Assembly (NCBI RefSeq): GCF_028475105.1
Contig: NZ_CP116936.1
Span: 496,001 to 560,000, forward strand
Direction of reading: 5' to 3'
Length of the DNA stretch: 64,000 nt
From: Micromonospora sp. LH3U1
Lineage (GTDB): Bacteria > Actinomycetota > Actinomycetes > Mycobacteriales > Micromonosporaceae
Positions 24,627 to 33,824 of this stretch are shown one piece after another (positions within the stretch are counted from its first letter, which is position 1; every line of letters starts with the position of its first letter). The translations under genes were made by a program, and so were the position numbers. Under the pieces are notes generated by a model, which had not been told where the DNA came from, searched no databases, and saw only the letters and a program-made list of their open reading frames with translations.

Positions 24627-25484
24627 CTATGAATCGCTGCTCGTCGAAAGTGCGGCGGCCACGCGTGATGCCTCGCGCCGACCCTGGTCCCGGGCGGCGG
24701 CCACGAGTGCGGGCACTACGGATCTGTCCATCACGCTCGTCCCCTGTGCTCGCTTCGAGGCCGGGTCCCGCAGCAGGATTTCCACCCGGCGACCCTCGCC
24801 CAGTGCGGCTCGCTGCTTCCCGATGCGTGCCCACGGTCCGATGGCGGCGGTGCTCGGTGCGAGGGCGATCACCGGGCCGTTTCCGGGGGCGAGATCGAGA
24901 TTGAGGGTCGACCGCATGCCCCCATCCATGTAACGGCGACCTTCGATGGTGACCGGAGCGGCGGAGATCGGCATGGCGCAACTCGCGGCGACGGCATCCG
25001 GGAGGGGTACGCCGTCGTGTCTGGTGATGATGCGGCTGACGCCCGACTCGGTGTCGACGACGACGATGCGGAGGTCGGCGTCTTTCCAGGTGTGGTCCGG
25101 CAGTCGGGCCTCAGCTATCCGGCGCTGCCGCGACGGGTCGTCGATGCGCGAGGCGAGAGCGAGTTGACCGAGGCGGCGGGCGGCTTGCTCCGGGCCGCGA
25201 GTGAACAGTTGCGCCCGCGCGAGCCGGAGGAGGTCGAGGAAGCCCAGCGCGGCCGAGGTCTCGTGGGCGACGCCTCGGCGCTGGCGTTCGAAGAGCTCCG
25301 CCAGTGGCGTCCCGCTGGCGATCTGGGCACCCACGACGGCACCGGAACTTGTGCCGATGAGGACCGCCGCCGGAGCCACGGTCACTCCCTCGTCCGCGAG
25401 CCCGGCGAGGATGCCCACCTCCCAGGCGATGCCAGCCACTCCTCCGCCGCCGAGTACCCAGACGGGACGTGCGTCCTCCGCCAT
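24627..25484 (-). CDS. patatin-like phospholipase
   Basis: A 285-aa protein with the full patatin set. The oxyanion glycine loop is VLGGGGVAGIAWEVG near the N-terminus, the nucleophile elbow LIGTSSGAVVGAQ supplies the serine, and MDGGMRS carries the catalytic aspartate of the dyad. It is a cytoplasmic lipid acyl hydrolase with unknown substrate. It is divergent from the DUF4240 gene and lies within the segment flanked by the 43-bp PPOx repeats. Patatin effectors occur in CBASS defence, but no CD-NTase lies beside it, so a housekeeping lipase is as likely. Confidence 0.88.
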   Translation of the reverse strand: MAEDARPVWVLGGGGVAGIAWEVGILAGLADEGVTVAPAAVLIGTSSGAVVGAQIASGTPLAELFERQRRGVAHETSAALGFLDLLRLARAQLFTRGPEQAARRLGQLALASRIDDPSRQRRIAEARLPDHTWKDADLRIVVVDTESGVSRIITRHDGVPLPDAVAASCAMPISAAPVTIEGRRYMDGGMRSTLNLDLAPGNGPVIALAPSTAAIGPWARIGKQRAALGEGRRVEILLRDPASKRAQGTSVMDRSVVPALVAAARDQGRREASRVAAALSTSSDS

Positions 25485-25622
25485 CAGTACCTCATTCGGG
25501 TCGAATACTGCTAACAGCGTTCGCGGTTTAGGTTATCAGGGGTGGCAGAGGGCCGACAACGGTTGACCTGCCGGTCCGGCGAGCGGTCGGAGAGTGTCGG
25601 TGGTGCTGGATACGGTCTGGCG

Positions 25623-26180
25623 GTGATCGTGACCATCGATGCCCCTGGGACGTTGCCCACCCCCGCCGACGAGGCCCGGCTGTGGGCGCTCATCGAGTCG
25701 GCGTGGGCCGAGTTGGGCGCCGAGCCCTTGGCGCTGCGGCAGGCCCTCGTCGAGCGCGACCCCGCCGACGACGACGGCCACGACGAAGACGGCCCGTCCT
25801 ATGCGATCGACGCCTGGCTGGACGCCTTCCTGGATCGCCTCGGGCACCTGACCGCCGAGCTGACCGGGCAGGAGTTGACCGACCTCGACCGGGTGGTGGA
25901 GCGCAAGCTGCACGACATCGATCGGGAGGACATCCACGAGGTGACCGACGGGTCGGACGACGGCTTCCTCTATTGCCGAGGTTTCATCGTCGCCCTCGGC
26001 CGGGCTTACTACGAGGCGGTCCGCGCCGATCCCGCCATGGCTCTGCCGGACGCCGACTGCGAGAGCATGTGTTACTTCTTCGCGCACCTGCACAACGACC
26101 GGTTCGGCTCCTGGCCGGAGACCGGCTCCGGCATCTCCCGGGAATCGTTCGGCAACCCGGCCGGTTGGTTGTCGGCCTGA
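25623..26180 (+). CDS. DUF4240 domain protein
   Basis: The protein is about 185 aa from a GTG. LWALIESAWAELGAEPLALR, FLDRLGHLTAELTGQEL and GFLYCRGFIVALGRAYYEAV are typical of the DUF4240 family, which is widespread in actinobacteria and of unknown function. No membrane segment or signal is present. A second GTG two codons later is equally possible. It converges on the PPOx gene with a 67-base gap. Confidence 0.75.
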   Translation: MIVTIDAPGTLPTPADEARLWALIESAWAELGAEPLALRQALVERDPADDDGHDEDGPSYAIDAWLDAFLDRLGHLTAELTGQELTDLDRVVERKLHDIDREDIHEVTDGSDDGFLYCRGFIVALGRAYYEAVRADPAMALPDADCESMCYFFAHLHNDRFGSWPETGSGISRESFGNPAGWLSA

Positions 26181-26247
26181 CCGACGTCATCGTGGAAGGA
26201 ATCCAGCGACCCCGAACCGGCCCGCCTAGGCACGGGGACCGCCGGAG

Positions 26248-26865
26248 TCAGACGTAGATCTTCTTGGCGTACTCCGGGCCGTAGTGCCGTTCCAGGTCGT
26301 CGAGGCTCTCCACCGGCGCCTCGACCTCCTTGATCAGGCGTGCTCGGGACGGCAGCGCGTCGGGCTGCCAGGTCTCCGGTTGCCACAGCGCGGACCGGAG
26401 GAACGCCTTCGCACAGTGGTAGAAGATCTGCTCGATCTCCACCACCACGGCGAGCACCGGTCGGTGACCCTTCACCACCATGTCGTCGAACCAGGGCGCG
26501 TCGCTCACCAGTCGGGCTCGCCCGTTGATCCGCAGGGTGTCGGTCCGGCCGGGGATCATGAAGAGCAACCCGATGTGCGGGTTGTCGAGGATGTTGCGGT
26601 AGCCGTCGGCCCGCTTGTTGCCTGGCCGCTCGGGCAGCGCGATGGTCGTGTCGTCCAGCACCAGGGTGAAGCCGGCCGGGTCGCCCTTGGGTGAGACGTC
26701 GCAGCTGCCGTCCGCGCCGGCCGTGGCCATCAGGCAGAACGGCGATGCGCCGAGCCAGTCGCGGTCCCGCTCGTGCAGGCGGGGGCGTTCCTTGTTGGCG
26801 GCCCGCGCGTTCGGCACGCCGAGCAACTCGCGCAACTCCTCGTGCGAGGTGATCTCCACCGTCAC
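26248..26865 (-). CDS. pyridoxamine 5'-phosphate oxidase-like flavoprotein
   Basis: A 205-aa protein of the PPOx-like split-barrel group with DR2398-type features: FCLMATAGADGSCDVSPKGD, RPGNKRADGYRNILDNPHIG and LRINGRARLVSD. It probably binds FMN or F420 and reduces or oxidises an unknown small molecule; it is not a true PdxH. The start is the ATG at 26865. Its last 43 bases are duplicated at 24524-24566. Confidence 0.85.
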   Translation of the reverse strand: MTVEITSHEELRELLGVPNARAANKERPRLHERDRDWLGASPFCLMATAGADGSCDVSPKGDPAGFTLVLDDTTIALPERPGNKRADGYRNILDNPHIGLLFMIPGRTDTLRINGRARLVSDAPWFDDMVVKGHRPVLAVVVEIEQIFYHCAKAFLRSALWQPETWQPDALPSRARLIKEVEAPVESLDDLERHYGPEYAKKIYV

Positions 26866-27031
26866 GTTGGTCCTCCCTCAGCCGTTGACCCGTTGCGGGC
26901 GCCACCATTCGTCAGCCTAGGCCGCCGTGACCAGCGCGAGGTTTGTGCCGGGTCGCCGGGGGTACGGCCTCACCGATCGCGCCCGCCGCACGTGACCGTT
27001 CCGCAGGACGCCGACCAGTGGAGGCCGGGAG

Positions 27032-27538
27032 ATGGAGAGCCGACTCAAGATACTGGGCCACCCAGTCCATCCGATGCTGGTCATGTTCCCGGTCGCACTG
27101 CTGTTCACCGCGGTGCTGTTCGACGTGGTGGACACCGTCGGCGGCCCCGACCTCCTCGGCGAGGTCGCGTACTGGAACATCACGGTCGGCCTGATCGGCG
27201 GCCTGCTGGCCGCGGTGGCCGGCTCGTTCGACCTGCTGGCGATCCCGACGGGCACCCGCGCCAAGCGGGTGGGCCTGCTGCACGCCGGGGCCAACCTCGC
27301 GGTGATCCTGCTCTTCGCCGCGATCTGGGTCGTCCGGCTCAACGCCGACTCCCGCGCCGCTGGCGGCGCGTTGCTCGTCGTCGAGGTGGTCGCGGTGGCG
27401 ATCCTCGGCATCAGCGCCTGGCTCGGCGGCGAGTTGGTCGACCGGCTCGGTGTGGGCGTCGACCGCGACGCCGGCCTGGACGCGCCCAGCTCACTGCGGC
27501 CGCAGGCGGCCACCAACCGGACCGGAGAGGCGCGATGA
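27032..27538 (+). CDS. DUF2231 membrane protein
   Basis: A 168-aa protein with four predicted membrane helices. It opens MESRLKILGHPVHPMLVMFP; the GHPxHPM motif is the hallmark of DUF2231. The C-terminus is cytoplasmic and polar. A gaggccgggag site precedes the ATG. Its stop overlaps the Hsp20 ATG (ATGA), giving a two-gene unit that may respond to stress (inference from the partner). Confidence 0.88.
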   Translation: MESRLKILGHPVHPMLVMFPVALLFTAVLFDVVDTVGGPDLLGEVAYWNITVGLIGGLLAAVAGSFDLLAIPTGTRAKRVGLLHAGANLAVILLFAAIWVVRLNADSRAAGGALLVVEVVAVAILGISAWLGGELVDRLGVGVDRDAGLDAPSSLRPQAATNRTGEAR

Positions 27539-28086
27539 GCGAGCAGCAGACCGGCGGTCTCGGCCGGGGATGGCGGGGAGGCCGGCAGCAGGGCTGGGAC
27601 CCGATGGGGGAGTTGCAGTCGCTGCGCTCCGAGCTGAGCCGCCTGGTCGGTGGTCGGGCCGGGGCGTCGGACGTCGAGTTGACCGAGACTTCGGACGGCT
27701 GGGAGGTCGTCGTCCGGCTGCCCGGGGTGGCACCGGAGGAGGTGGCGGTCGAGTTGGACGACCGCGAGCTGTGCGTGCGGGCCCGCTCCGAGGCGGAGGT
27801 CAACGCCGACCAGGGCATCCCCGGCGGTTTCGAGACCCGCGGCTTCGAGTACCGCGTCAACCTGCCGTCGCGGGTCGACCCGGAGGGCATCGACGCGGTC
27901 ATGGACCATGGCCTGCTCCGGGTCCGGTTGCCCCGGGCGACCCGGCCCGCGCCGCGCACCATCACCGTGGGCCGCACCGGGCCGCGTTCCGGCGACCTCT
28001 CCACTGGTACGCCGATGCCGGCCGATCCCGCCGCGGACCGGGAGTTGCACCGCCCGGACACCGTCGGCGATACCGACCGCCGCTAG
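27535..28086 (+). CDS. Hsp20/alpha-crystallin small heat-shock protein
   Basis: A 183-aa protein with an alpha-crystallin domain at about residues 45-140: VELTETSDGWEVVVRLPGVA, DDRELCVRAR, GGFETRGFEYRVNLP and DAVMDHGLLRVRLPR. The N-terminal arm is Gly/Arg-rich and the C-terminal tail is Pro/Asp-rich. It is an ATP-independent holdase. A ggagagg site lies within the end of the DUF2231 gene, and the two overlap by 4 bases. Confidence 0.92.
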   Translation: MSEQQTGGLGRGWRGGRQQGWDPMGELQSLRSELSRLVGGRAGASDVELTETSDGWEVVVRLPGVAPEEVAVELDDRELCVRARSEAEVNADQGIPGGFETRGFEYRVNLPSRVDPEGIDAVMDHGLLRVRLPRATRPAPRTITVGRTGPRSGDLSTGTPMPADPAADRELHRPDTVGDTDRR

Positions 28087-28094
28087 CGGGCTGG

Positions 28095-29200
28095 GTGGCC
28101 ACCCCGTCCGTGCTCGGCCCGGCCGCTGAGCGCCTTCCCGACGTGCAGCGGATCGCGGTGCTGCGCGCCAACGCGCTTGGCGATTTCATCTTCGCGCTGC
28201 CGGCGCTGGACGCGTTGCGGGCCGCGTACCCCTCGGCGGAGATCGTGCTGCTCGGCGCGCCGTGGCACGCGAAGCTCTGGCGCGACCGGCCCGGCCCGGT
28301 GGACCGGGTGCTGGTGATCCCGCCGGCGCCCGGCATCCGTACGCCCGACCCGGGCGAGGCGGAGTCGTCGATGGACGACTTCCTGGCCGTTGCCAGCGGT
28401 GCGGGGTTCGACCTGGCGGTGCAGATCCACGGCGGTGGCGCCAACTCCAACCCGCTGATCAGTCGCCTCGGCGCCCGGGTGACCGTCGGCCTGCGCGCCG
28501 AGGACGCGCCGCCGCTGGACCGGTGGCTCCGGTACGTCTACTACCAGCACGAGGTGATCCGCTACCTGGAGGTGGTGGCGCTGGTGGGAGCGCCGGCGAC
28601 CACCATCGTGCCGACGCTGGCGGTGACCGACGCCGACCGGGCCGAGGCGGCCCAGGTGCTCGGTCCGGCGGGCCGCCCCGGGTGGCGCTGCATCCGGGGG
28701 CCAGCGACACACGCCGCCGCTGGCCCGCCGAGCGCTTCGCCGAGGTGGCCCGTGAGCTGCACGGCGACGGCTACGAGGTGCTGGTCACCGGCACGCCCTC
28801 CGAGCAGGAGGTGGTGGACCGGGTGGTCGCCGCGGCGGGGGTGCCGGTCCGGCCGCAGGTGGGCACGCTCAGCCTCGGTGGGCTGGTGGGCTGCTACGCC
28901 GACTGCGCGCTTGTCGTCTCCAACGACACCGGCCCGCTGCATCTGGCCGCGGCGGTCGGTGCGCCGACGGTGGGCATCTTCTGGGTCGGCAACCTGATCA
29001 ACACGGCGAATCCGTTGCGTGGTCGGCACCGGCCGATCTGCTCCTGGACGGTGCACTGCCCGGTCTGCGGGGTGGATTGCACACCGGGCATCTATCCGCA
29101 CCGGCCCGGCGACGGCGAGTGCCCCCACCGGGATTCGTTCGTCACCGACGTACCGGTGATCGAGGTGCTGGAAGCCGCCCAGGAGTTGCTCAGCCCGTAG
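28095..29200 (+). pseudogene. glycosyltransferase family 9, frameshifted
   Basis: The first part (from the GTG at 28095) reads RIAVLRANALGDFIFALPAL, the heptosyltransferase-type opening. The second part, in another frame, reads VALHPGASDTRRRWPAERFA, ALVVSNDTGPLHLAAAVGAP and VCGVDCTPGIYPHRPGDG. Both halves belong to one GT9 protein of about 365 aa. The frame changes near 28670-28685 within a run of G and C. It may be a true mutation or a sequencing error. The gene lies in a group with a GT2 enzyme and HldE, so the donor may be a nucleotide heptose. Confidence 0.8.
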
Positions 29201-29209
29201 TGACGGCGC

Positions 29210-30088
29210 TCAGGCCGGCTGCGGGGTGTCCTCGTCGGCGAGGACGACCTCCCACGCCTCCACGTCCCGGTCGGTGACCGTGGTGGGGGACTCCAGGTGG
29301 TACGCGCCGCTGGGCACGATTCCCGCCCCGCCGTACCGGGCCAACATCGCGAGCTGCGCGGCCACGTCCTCGCCCTGGTGCTTCTCCTGCACCCGACGCC
29401 AGAAGTCGAAGCCACCGGCGTCGACGAGCTTGGCCCGGTCGTAGAGCACACACCCGCCGATCCAGGAGACCTTGTACGCCCGCCACGCACCGGGCGGCAG
29501 CGCCAGGTGCTCGGTGATGTGCAGCAGGTTGGCCGCCGAGTGGATCCGAGCGCGGTTCCACTCCGGGGTGCCGGGCCGGATCCGCTCCGGTGTGGGCGGG
29601 CCGATCCACTCCTCGTAGTGCCCGTGCGATTCCGGCCGCACGTCGTCGGCGTACGACAGCCCGTGCACGCCGTTGCCGACGAACCCGCAGCCCAGCTCAC
29701 CGATCGCCGTGACCAGCCGGTGCAACGCCCCCGGCTCCAGCCAGATGTCGTCGTCGAGGCTGAGGACGTACCGGGCGGCCGAGGCCGCGAGCAGGTACGC
29801 CCGGTGTTCCGCCAACCCTCGTCGGGGTAGCCGGCGGGTCAGCAGCACCGGGTGACCCCGGTGGCGCAGTGCCCGGACCATGGTGGCCGCGGCGGGATGC
29901 GCGTACGCCGGATCCCCGTCGGACTGGTCGCTGACGACCACCCCGAAGCCGGGCACCCCGTCCTGAGCCGCGAGCCCGCCCAGGGTGACCGCCAGCTCGG
30001 CGGGCCGGTTCCGGGTCGGAATCAGCACGTCGACCAGCCGGTCGGTGCGGAAGCCTTCCGGGGTGCCGAGGTCGAGGGGGCGGTTCAC
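29210..30088 (-). CDS. glycosyltransferase family 2
   Basis: A 292-aa GT-A protein. VDVLIPTRNRPAELAVTLGG is the N-terminal nucleotide-sugar fold, RYVLSLDDDIWLEPGALHRL holds the DxD-type metal site, and SWIGGCVLYDRAKLVDAGGF is the acceptor-loop region. The GTG at 30088 overlaps the hldE-like stop (GTGA), so the two are translationally coupled. It converges with the GT9 gene, 9 bases apart. It probably builds a cell-surface or secreted glycan. Confidence 0.88.
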   Translation of the reverse strand: MNRPLDLGTPEGFRTDRLVDVLIPTRNRPAELAVTLGGLAAQDGVPGFGVVVSDQSDGDPAYAHPAAATMVRALRHRGHPVLLTRRLPRRGLAEHRAYLLAASAARYVLSLDDDIWLEPGALHRLVTAIGELGCGFVGNGVHGLSYADDVRPESHGHYEEWIGPPTPERIRPGTPEWNRARIHSAANLLHITEHLALPPGAWRAYKVSWIGGCVLYDRAKLVDAGGFDFWRRVQEKHQGEDVAAQLAMLARYGGAGIVPSGAYHLESPTTVTDRDVEAWEVVLADEDTPQPA

Positions 30089-31947
30089 GACGCCTGGGTG
30101 CGGGTGCGCAGCGACGGGTCGGGCTCCCGATCCTTGGCGTACGCCGACGGGTCGGGCTCCCGGTCCTGGCTGTGTGACCGGATCCGCTCGATGATCGCCG
30201 AGGTGGACCGGTCCGGCACGTACCCCAGGGTGCGCACCTGGCCGCCCAGCCGGCGCACCAGCGGCGCCTCCGGCACCAGCTCCGGCGGATAGTCCCCGCC
30301 CTTCACGTAGGTGTCCGGCCGGACCGCCTCGATCAGCGCGGTGGGCGAGTCCTCCTCGAAGACCACCACATGGTCCACACAGGCGAGCGCGGCGAGCAGG
30401 GCACCCCGGTCCTCGACCGGGTTGACCGGCCGGTCCGGACCCTTGAGCCTTCGGACGCTGTCGTCCGAGTTGACGGCCACGATGAGCAGGTCGCCCAAGG
30501 CGCGGGCCTGCTCCAGGTAACGCACGTGCCCCCGGTGCAGCACGTCGAAGCAGCCGTTGGTGAAGACCACCGACCGCCCCGCCTCGCGGTACTCGGCGAC
30601 GATCGCGTCCAACTCGTCGCCGCCGACCAGGGCGGGATGGCTCGTGGTCTCGTTCGGCTGGTTGAGAGCGGTGAGCAGATCCTCCCGTCGGCACACACAG
30701 GTGCCGGTGTCGGAGACGGTGATGGTCGCCGCCAACTGGGCGAGCTGGGCGGCGGTGGGTAGGGGTGCGTCGGCGGCCAGGGCCAACGTCATCGCCGCCA
30801 GGTACGCGTCGCCGGCGCCCACGGCGTGGCTCGCCGGGACCGGGATGCTGTGGCTGCGTCGCGGCTCCCCGTCGGCGCCGCCGACCACCGCGCCGTCGGT
30901 GTCCAGGGTCACCGCGACCACGTCCGCGCCGGTGTGCGCGCGCAACTCGGCCAGGCGCGACTCGGCCAGGACGGCCCGGTCGACGCCCTCCCCGGCCTGG
31001 GTGTTCACGGTGACGCCGGTGCCGGTGACGCTGAGCCCGTCGCCGGTGAGGGCCACCCGACTCTCACCCGGAGTGGGCTCACCGACCGGCCCGGGGCGAC
31101 CGGCCCGTGGCGGCTCCAGGGTCGGCTCGGCGGCGCTGTCGTCGGCGCGTACCCCGCCTGGCGCGGCACCGACGGTCAGTTCGGACGGCCCGTCGGCCGG
31201 GTCACCGTCGAGGTGCTCCAGGTGCAGTTCGGTTCCAGCCGTCGGTCGGGTGGTCGTGCCGCCAGCCCGGGCCAGCAGGCGGGTCGCCTCGGCGAAGCTC
31301 GGGGTGACCACGGTCGGCGCGAGGCCCCGCCAGTCGGCCAGGTCGTGGGCGTCCAGCGCGACCGTGGCGTACCGCTCGCGTTGCTCGACCAGCCACGCGC
31401 GAACCGGCGCGGGCAGCGCGCCCAGGCCGTAGTCGCAGACCACCAGGGTCGGCGCCTCACCACCGGCGGCGGCGCGCAGCTCCTCGGTGGCGCAGTCCAG
31501 GGCGGTGAGCAGCCGGGTCACGCCCTCCGGGTCGAGTGCGTCGTCCGGGTCGCCGGAGTCTTCGCGCAGCAGGATCTGGTTGCCGGCCAACATTCGCCGC
31601 TTCACGGGGGTGGGCCGTCCGGGCTGGTTGACCGTACGGTCCCAGACGCCGGCGCGGTCCAGACAGTCGTGCAGTTCGTCGCCGGCCACGTCCGCGCCGA
31701 CCGGTGCCACCAGCACCGCCCGGCCGCCGAGGGTGGCGACGTTGACCGCGGTGTTCGCGGCCCCACCGGCGGCGGAGATCCGTCGGCGCAGGGTGAGGAC
31801 CGGGGCGGGCGCCTCCCGGCAGAGCCGGTCGGAGTCGGCGAACCGCCATTCGTCCAGCATGGCGTCTCCGACGATCAGGACTGGGCGTCCGAGCCAGCTC
31901 TCCACGACGGTGGCGAGCCGGCGCTGTTCCGCTGCTGCTCCTGCCAT
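30085..31947 (-). CDS. hldE: bifunctional heptose kinase/nucleotidyltransferase, HldE-like
   Basis: A 620-aa protein from an ATG with a ggggagg site. The N-terminal PfkB-type kinase domain has GRPVLIVGDAMLDEW, SAAGGAANTAVNVA and the GAGD motif at 377-380. The C-terminal nucleotidyltransferase domain has FTNGCFDVLHRGHVRYLEQA (463-474 core) and YVKGGDYPPE. The kinase domain carries an extra, Pro/Gly-rich stretch at about 233-342 not found in E. coli HldE. It would phosphorylate D-glycero-beta-D-manno-heptose 7-phosphate and activate it as an NDP-heptose. Partners GmhA, GmhB and HldD are not in this window. The tail has a repeated DREPDPS. Confidence 0.88.
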   Translation of the reverse strand: MAGAAAEQRRLATVVESWLGRPVLIVGDAMLDEWRFADSDRLCREAPAPVLTLRRRISAAGGAANTAVNVATLGGRAVLVAPVGADVAGDELHDCLDRAGVWDRTVNQPGRPTPVKRRMLAGNQILLREDSGDPDDALDPEGVTRLLTALDCATEELRAAAGGEAPTLVVCDYGLGALPAPVRAWLVEQRERYATVALDAHDLADWRGLAPTVVTPSFAEATRLLARAGGTTTRPTAGTELHLEHLDGDPADGPSELTVGAAPGGVRADDSAAEPTLEPPRAGRPGPVGEPTPGESRVALTGDGLSVTGTGVTVNTQAGEGVDRAVLAESRLAELRAHTGADVVAVTLDTDGAVVGGADGEPRRSHSIPVPASHAVGAGDAYLAAMTLALAADAPLPTAAQLAQLAATITVSDTGTCVCRREDLLTALNQPNETTSHPALVGGDELDAIVAEYREAGRSVVFTNGCFDVLHRGHVRYLEQARALGDLLIVAVNSDDSVRRLKGPDRPVNPVEDRGALLAALACVDHVVVFEEDSPTALIEAVRPDTYVKGGDYPPELVPEAPLVRRLGGQVRTLGYVPDRSTSAIIERIRSHSQDREPDPSAYAKDREPDPSLRTRTQAS

Positions 31948-32019
31948 GCCTCCCCGGGTCCCCAGCGCCCCCCAGGCCAAACCTGCCCGCCGACCGCGAC
32001 CCCACCCCGCCTCAGCCCC

Positions 32020-32080
32020 GTTGATCATGAAGTTGTTGCCATCCCGCCCGGCGTGTCGTGGCAATAACTTCATGATCAAC
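32020..32080. repeat. long hairpin, GTTGATCA family copy 2
   Basis: 22-base arms (32020-32041 and 32059-32080) pair except for one G-T wobble, with a 17-base loop. Arms and loop are nearly identical to the hairpin at 14601-14667. Here it lies between two divergent genes (hldE-like and the MFS gene), where a terminator is not expected. Confidence 0.8.
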
Positions 32081-32135
32081 GCCGGAGAGGGGGCGGTTGG
32101 GCGCATGTTCTGCGGCCTGCGGGATAGAAGGGCAC

Positions 32136-33812
32136 ATGACCACGGAAGCCTCTGACGCGCCGGTGCTGAATCGTCAGCAGATCCGGCTGCTCATGATCGG
32201 CCTGATGACCGGCATGCTGTTGGCCGCACTCGACCAGACCATCGTCGGTACGGCGCTGCCGACCATCGTTGGCGAGCTGGGCGGGATCAACCACTACTCG
32301 TGGGTGGTCACCGCGTACCTGCTCGCCTCGACCGCGTCGACGCCGCTCTACGGCAAGATGGCCGACCTGTACGGGCGCCGACCCGTCTTCCTCTTCTCGA
32401 TCGGCACGTTCCTGGTCGGGTCGTTGCTGGCCGGGCTGTCGCAGAACATGACCCAGCTGATCATCACCCGGGGCATCCAGGGCCTCGGGGCCGGTGGTCT
32501 GCTGACGCTCGCGTTCACCATCATCTCGGACGTGGTGTCACCTCGGGAGCGTGGTCGCTACCAGGGTCTGTTCGGCGCGGTCTTCGGGATCTCTTCGGTG
32601 GCCGGGCCGCTGGTCGGTGGTTACTTCGCGGAGACCGACTGGCGGTGGATCTTCTACATCAACGTGCCGCTGGCGATCCTGGCCATCGTGGTCTGCTACC
32701 ACGTGATGCGGCTGATCCCGTTCGAGCGCCGGGACCACTCGATCGACTGGCTCGGTGCCGGCCTGCTGGTCGCCGGGGTCAGCTCCCTGCTGCTCGCGCT
32801 GAGCTGGGGCGGCAACGAGTACGCCTGGGGCTCCGGCGTGATCATCGGGCTGTTCGTCGCCGGTGTGGTGCTGGGGGTGCTCTTCGTGCTTCAGGAGGCC
32901 CGGGTCGCCGAGCCGATCCTGCCGCTGCGGCTGTTCCGTAGCGCCACCTTCGCGCTGGCCAACTCGGCACTTCTCATCATCGGTCTGGTGATGTTCGGTT
33001 CGATCATCTTCATCCCGCTCTACCTGCAGATCGTCAAGGGTGCCTCGCCGACCCGCAGTGGTCTGCTGATGTTGCCGATGATGGCTGGCATCATCATCAC
33101 CTCGATCCTGACCGGCCGCGCGATGACCCGCATCGGCCGGTACAAGTGGTTCCCGGTGGCCGGCTCGGTGACCCTCTTGATCGGCATGTTCCTGTTCACC
33201 CAGCTGGAGGTGGGCACCTCGCTCTGGGTGGCGTTCGGGTACATGGTGGTGATCGGCGTGGGGCTGGGCCTGTGTATGCAGTCGCTGATCCTGGCGGTGC
33301 AGAACGCGGTCTCCGTACGCGACCTGGGGGCCGGCACCTCCTCGGCGACCTTCTTCCGGTCGCTGGGCGGTTCGTTCGGGGTGGCGATTCTCGGCACGGT
33401 GCTCTCGTCCCGGCTGAGCAGCGGATTGGGGGACCGGCTGCCCGGCGCGATCGCACAGCTTCCGCCGCAGGAGCAGGCCGCGGTGGCGGCGAGCGGCGGC
33501 ACGAACATCTCGATCAACGATCCGGCCACCATCCTGGCCCTGCCGGGGCCGGTACGCGCGGCCATCCAGGGCGCCTTCGTCGACGCGCTGGACATGGTCT
33601 TCCTGACCGCCGGCCTGATCGCGATCGTGGCGGTGGTGGTCACCCTGACGCTGCCGAACGCGAAGCTGCGGGGTGCCGGCCCGCAGGGCGCCACCGGCGG
33701 TGCGGACCCGCTCGGCGGGGAGGCCCCGGCACCGGGCGGCAAGCCGCTGACCCGCGAATCCAAGGAGGAAGCGGCCGCCGACATGGAGGCCAAGTCCCAG
33801 ACGATGATCTGA
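32136..33812 (+). CDS. MFS drug efflux transporter, DHA2 (EmrB/QacA) type
   Basis: A 558-aa protein with 14 predicted membrane helices. MLLAALDQTIVGTALPTIVG is the DHA2 motif D1, GKMADLYGRRPVFLFSIGTF motif A, and the second half has LGAGTSSATFFRSLGGSFG. A cytoplasmic tail follows (EAAADMEAKSQ). It is a proton antiporter for drugs or metabolites. The start is the ATG at 32136. It converges on a TetR gene, whose product may control it although its likely operator lies elsewhere. Confidence 0.92.
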   Translation: MTTEASDAPVLNRQQIRLLMIGLMTGMLLAALDQTIVGTALPTIVGELGGINHYSWVVTAYLLASTASTPLYGKMADLYGRRPVFLFSIGTFLVGSLLAGLSQNMTQLIITRGIQGLGAGGLLTLAFTIISDVVSPRERGRYQGLFGAVFGISSVAGPLVGGYFAETDWRWIFYINVPLAILAIVVCYHVMRLIPFERRDHSIDWLGAGLLVAGVSSLLLALSWGGNEYAWGSGVIIGLFVAGVVLGVLFVLQEARVAEPILPLRLFRSATFALANSALLIIGLVMFGSIIFIPLYLQIVKGASPTRSGLLMLPMMAGIIITSILTGRAMTRIGRYKWFPVAGSVTLLIGMFLFTQLEVGTSLWVAFGYMVVIGVGLGLCMQSLILAVQNAVSVRDLGAGTSSATFFRSLGGSFGVAILGTVLSSRLSSGLGDRLPGAIAQLPPQEQAAVAASGGTNISINDPATILALPGPVRAAIQGAFVDALDMVFLTAGLIAIVAVVVTLTLPNAKLRGAGPQGATGGADPLGGEAPAPGGKPLTRESKEEAAADMEAKSQTMI

Positions 33813-33824
33813 GTGGGCCGTTGG

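Noticed and set aside
24627..25484. Patatin as a CBASS effector
   Set aside because: No CD-NTase or other CBASS gene is next to it; the cyclase operon is 3 kb away and has its own membrane effector.
29210..30694. 494-codon frame containing GT2
   Set aside because: The upstream 200 codons overlap the HldE-like gene out of frame; the real start is the GTG at 30088.
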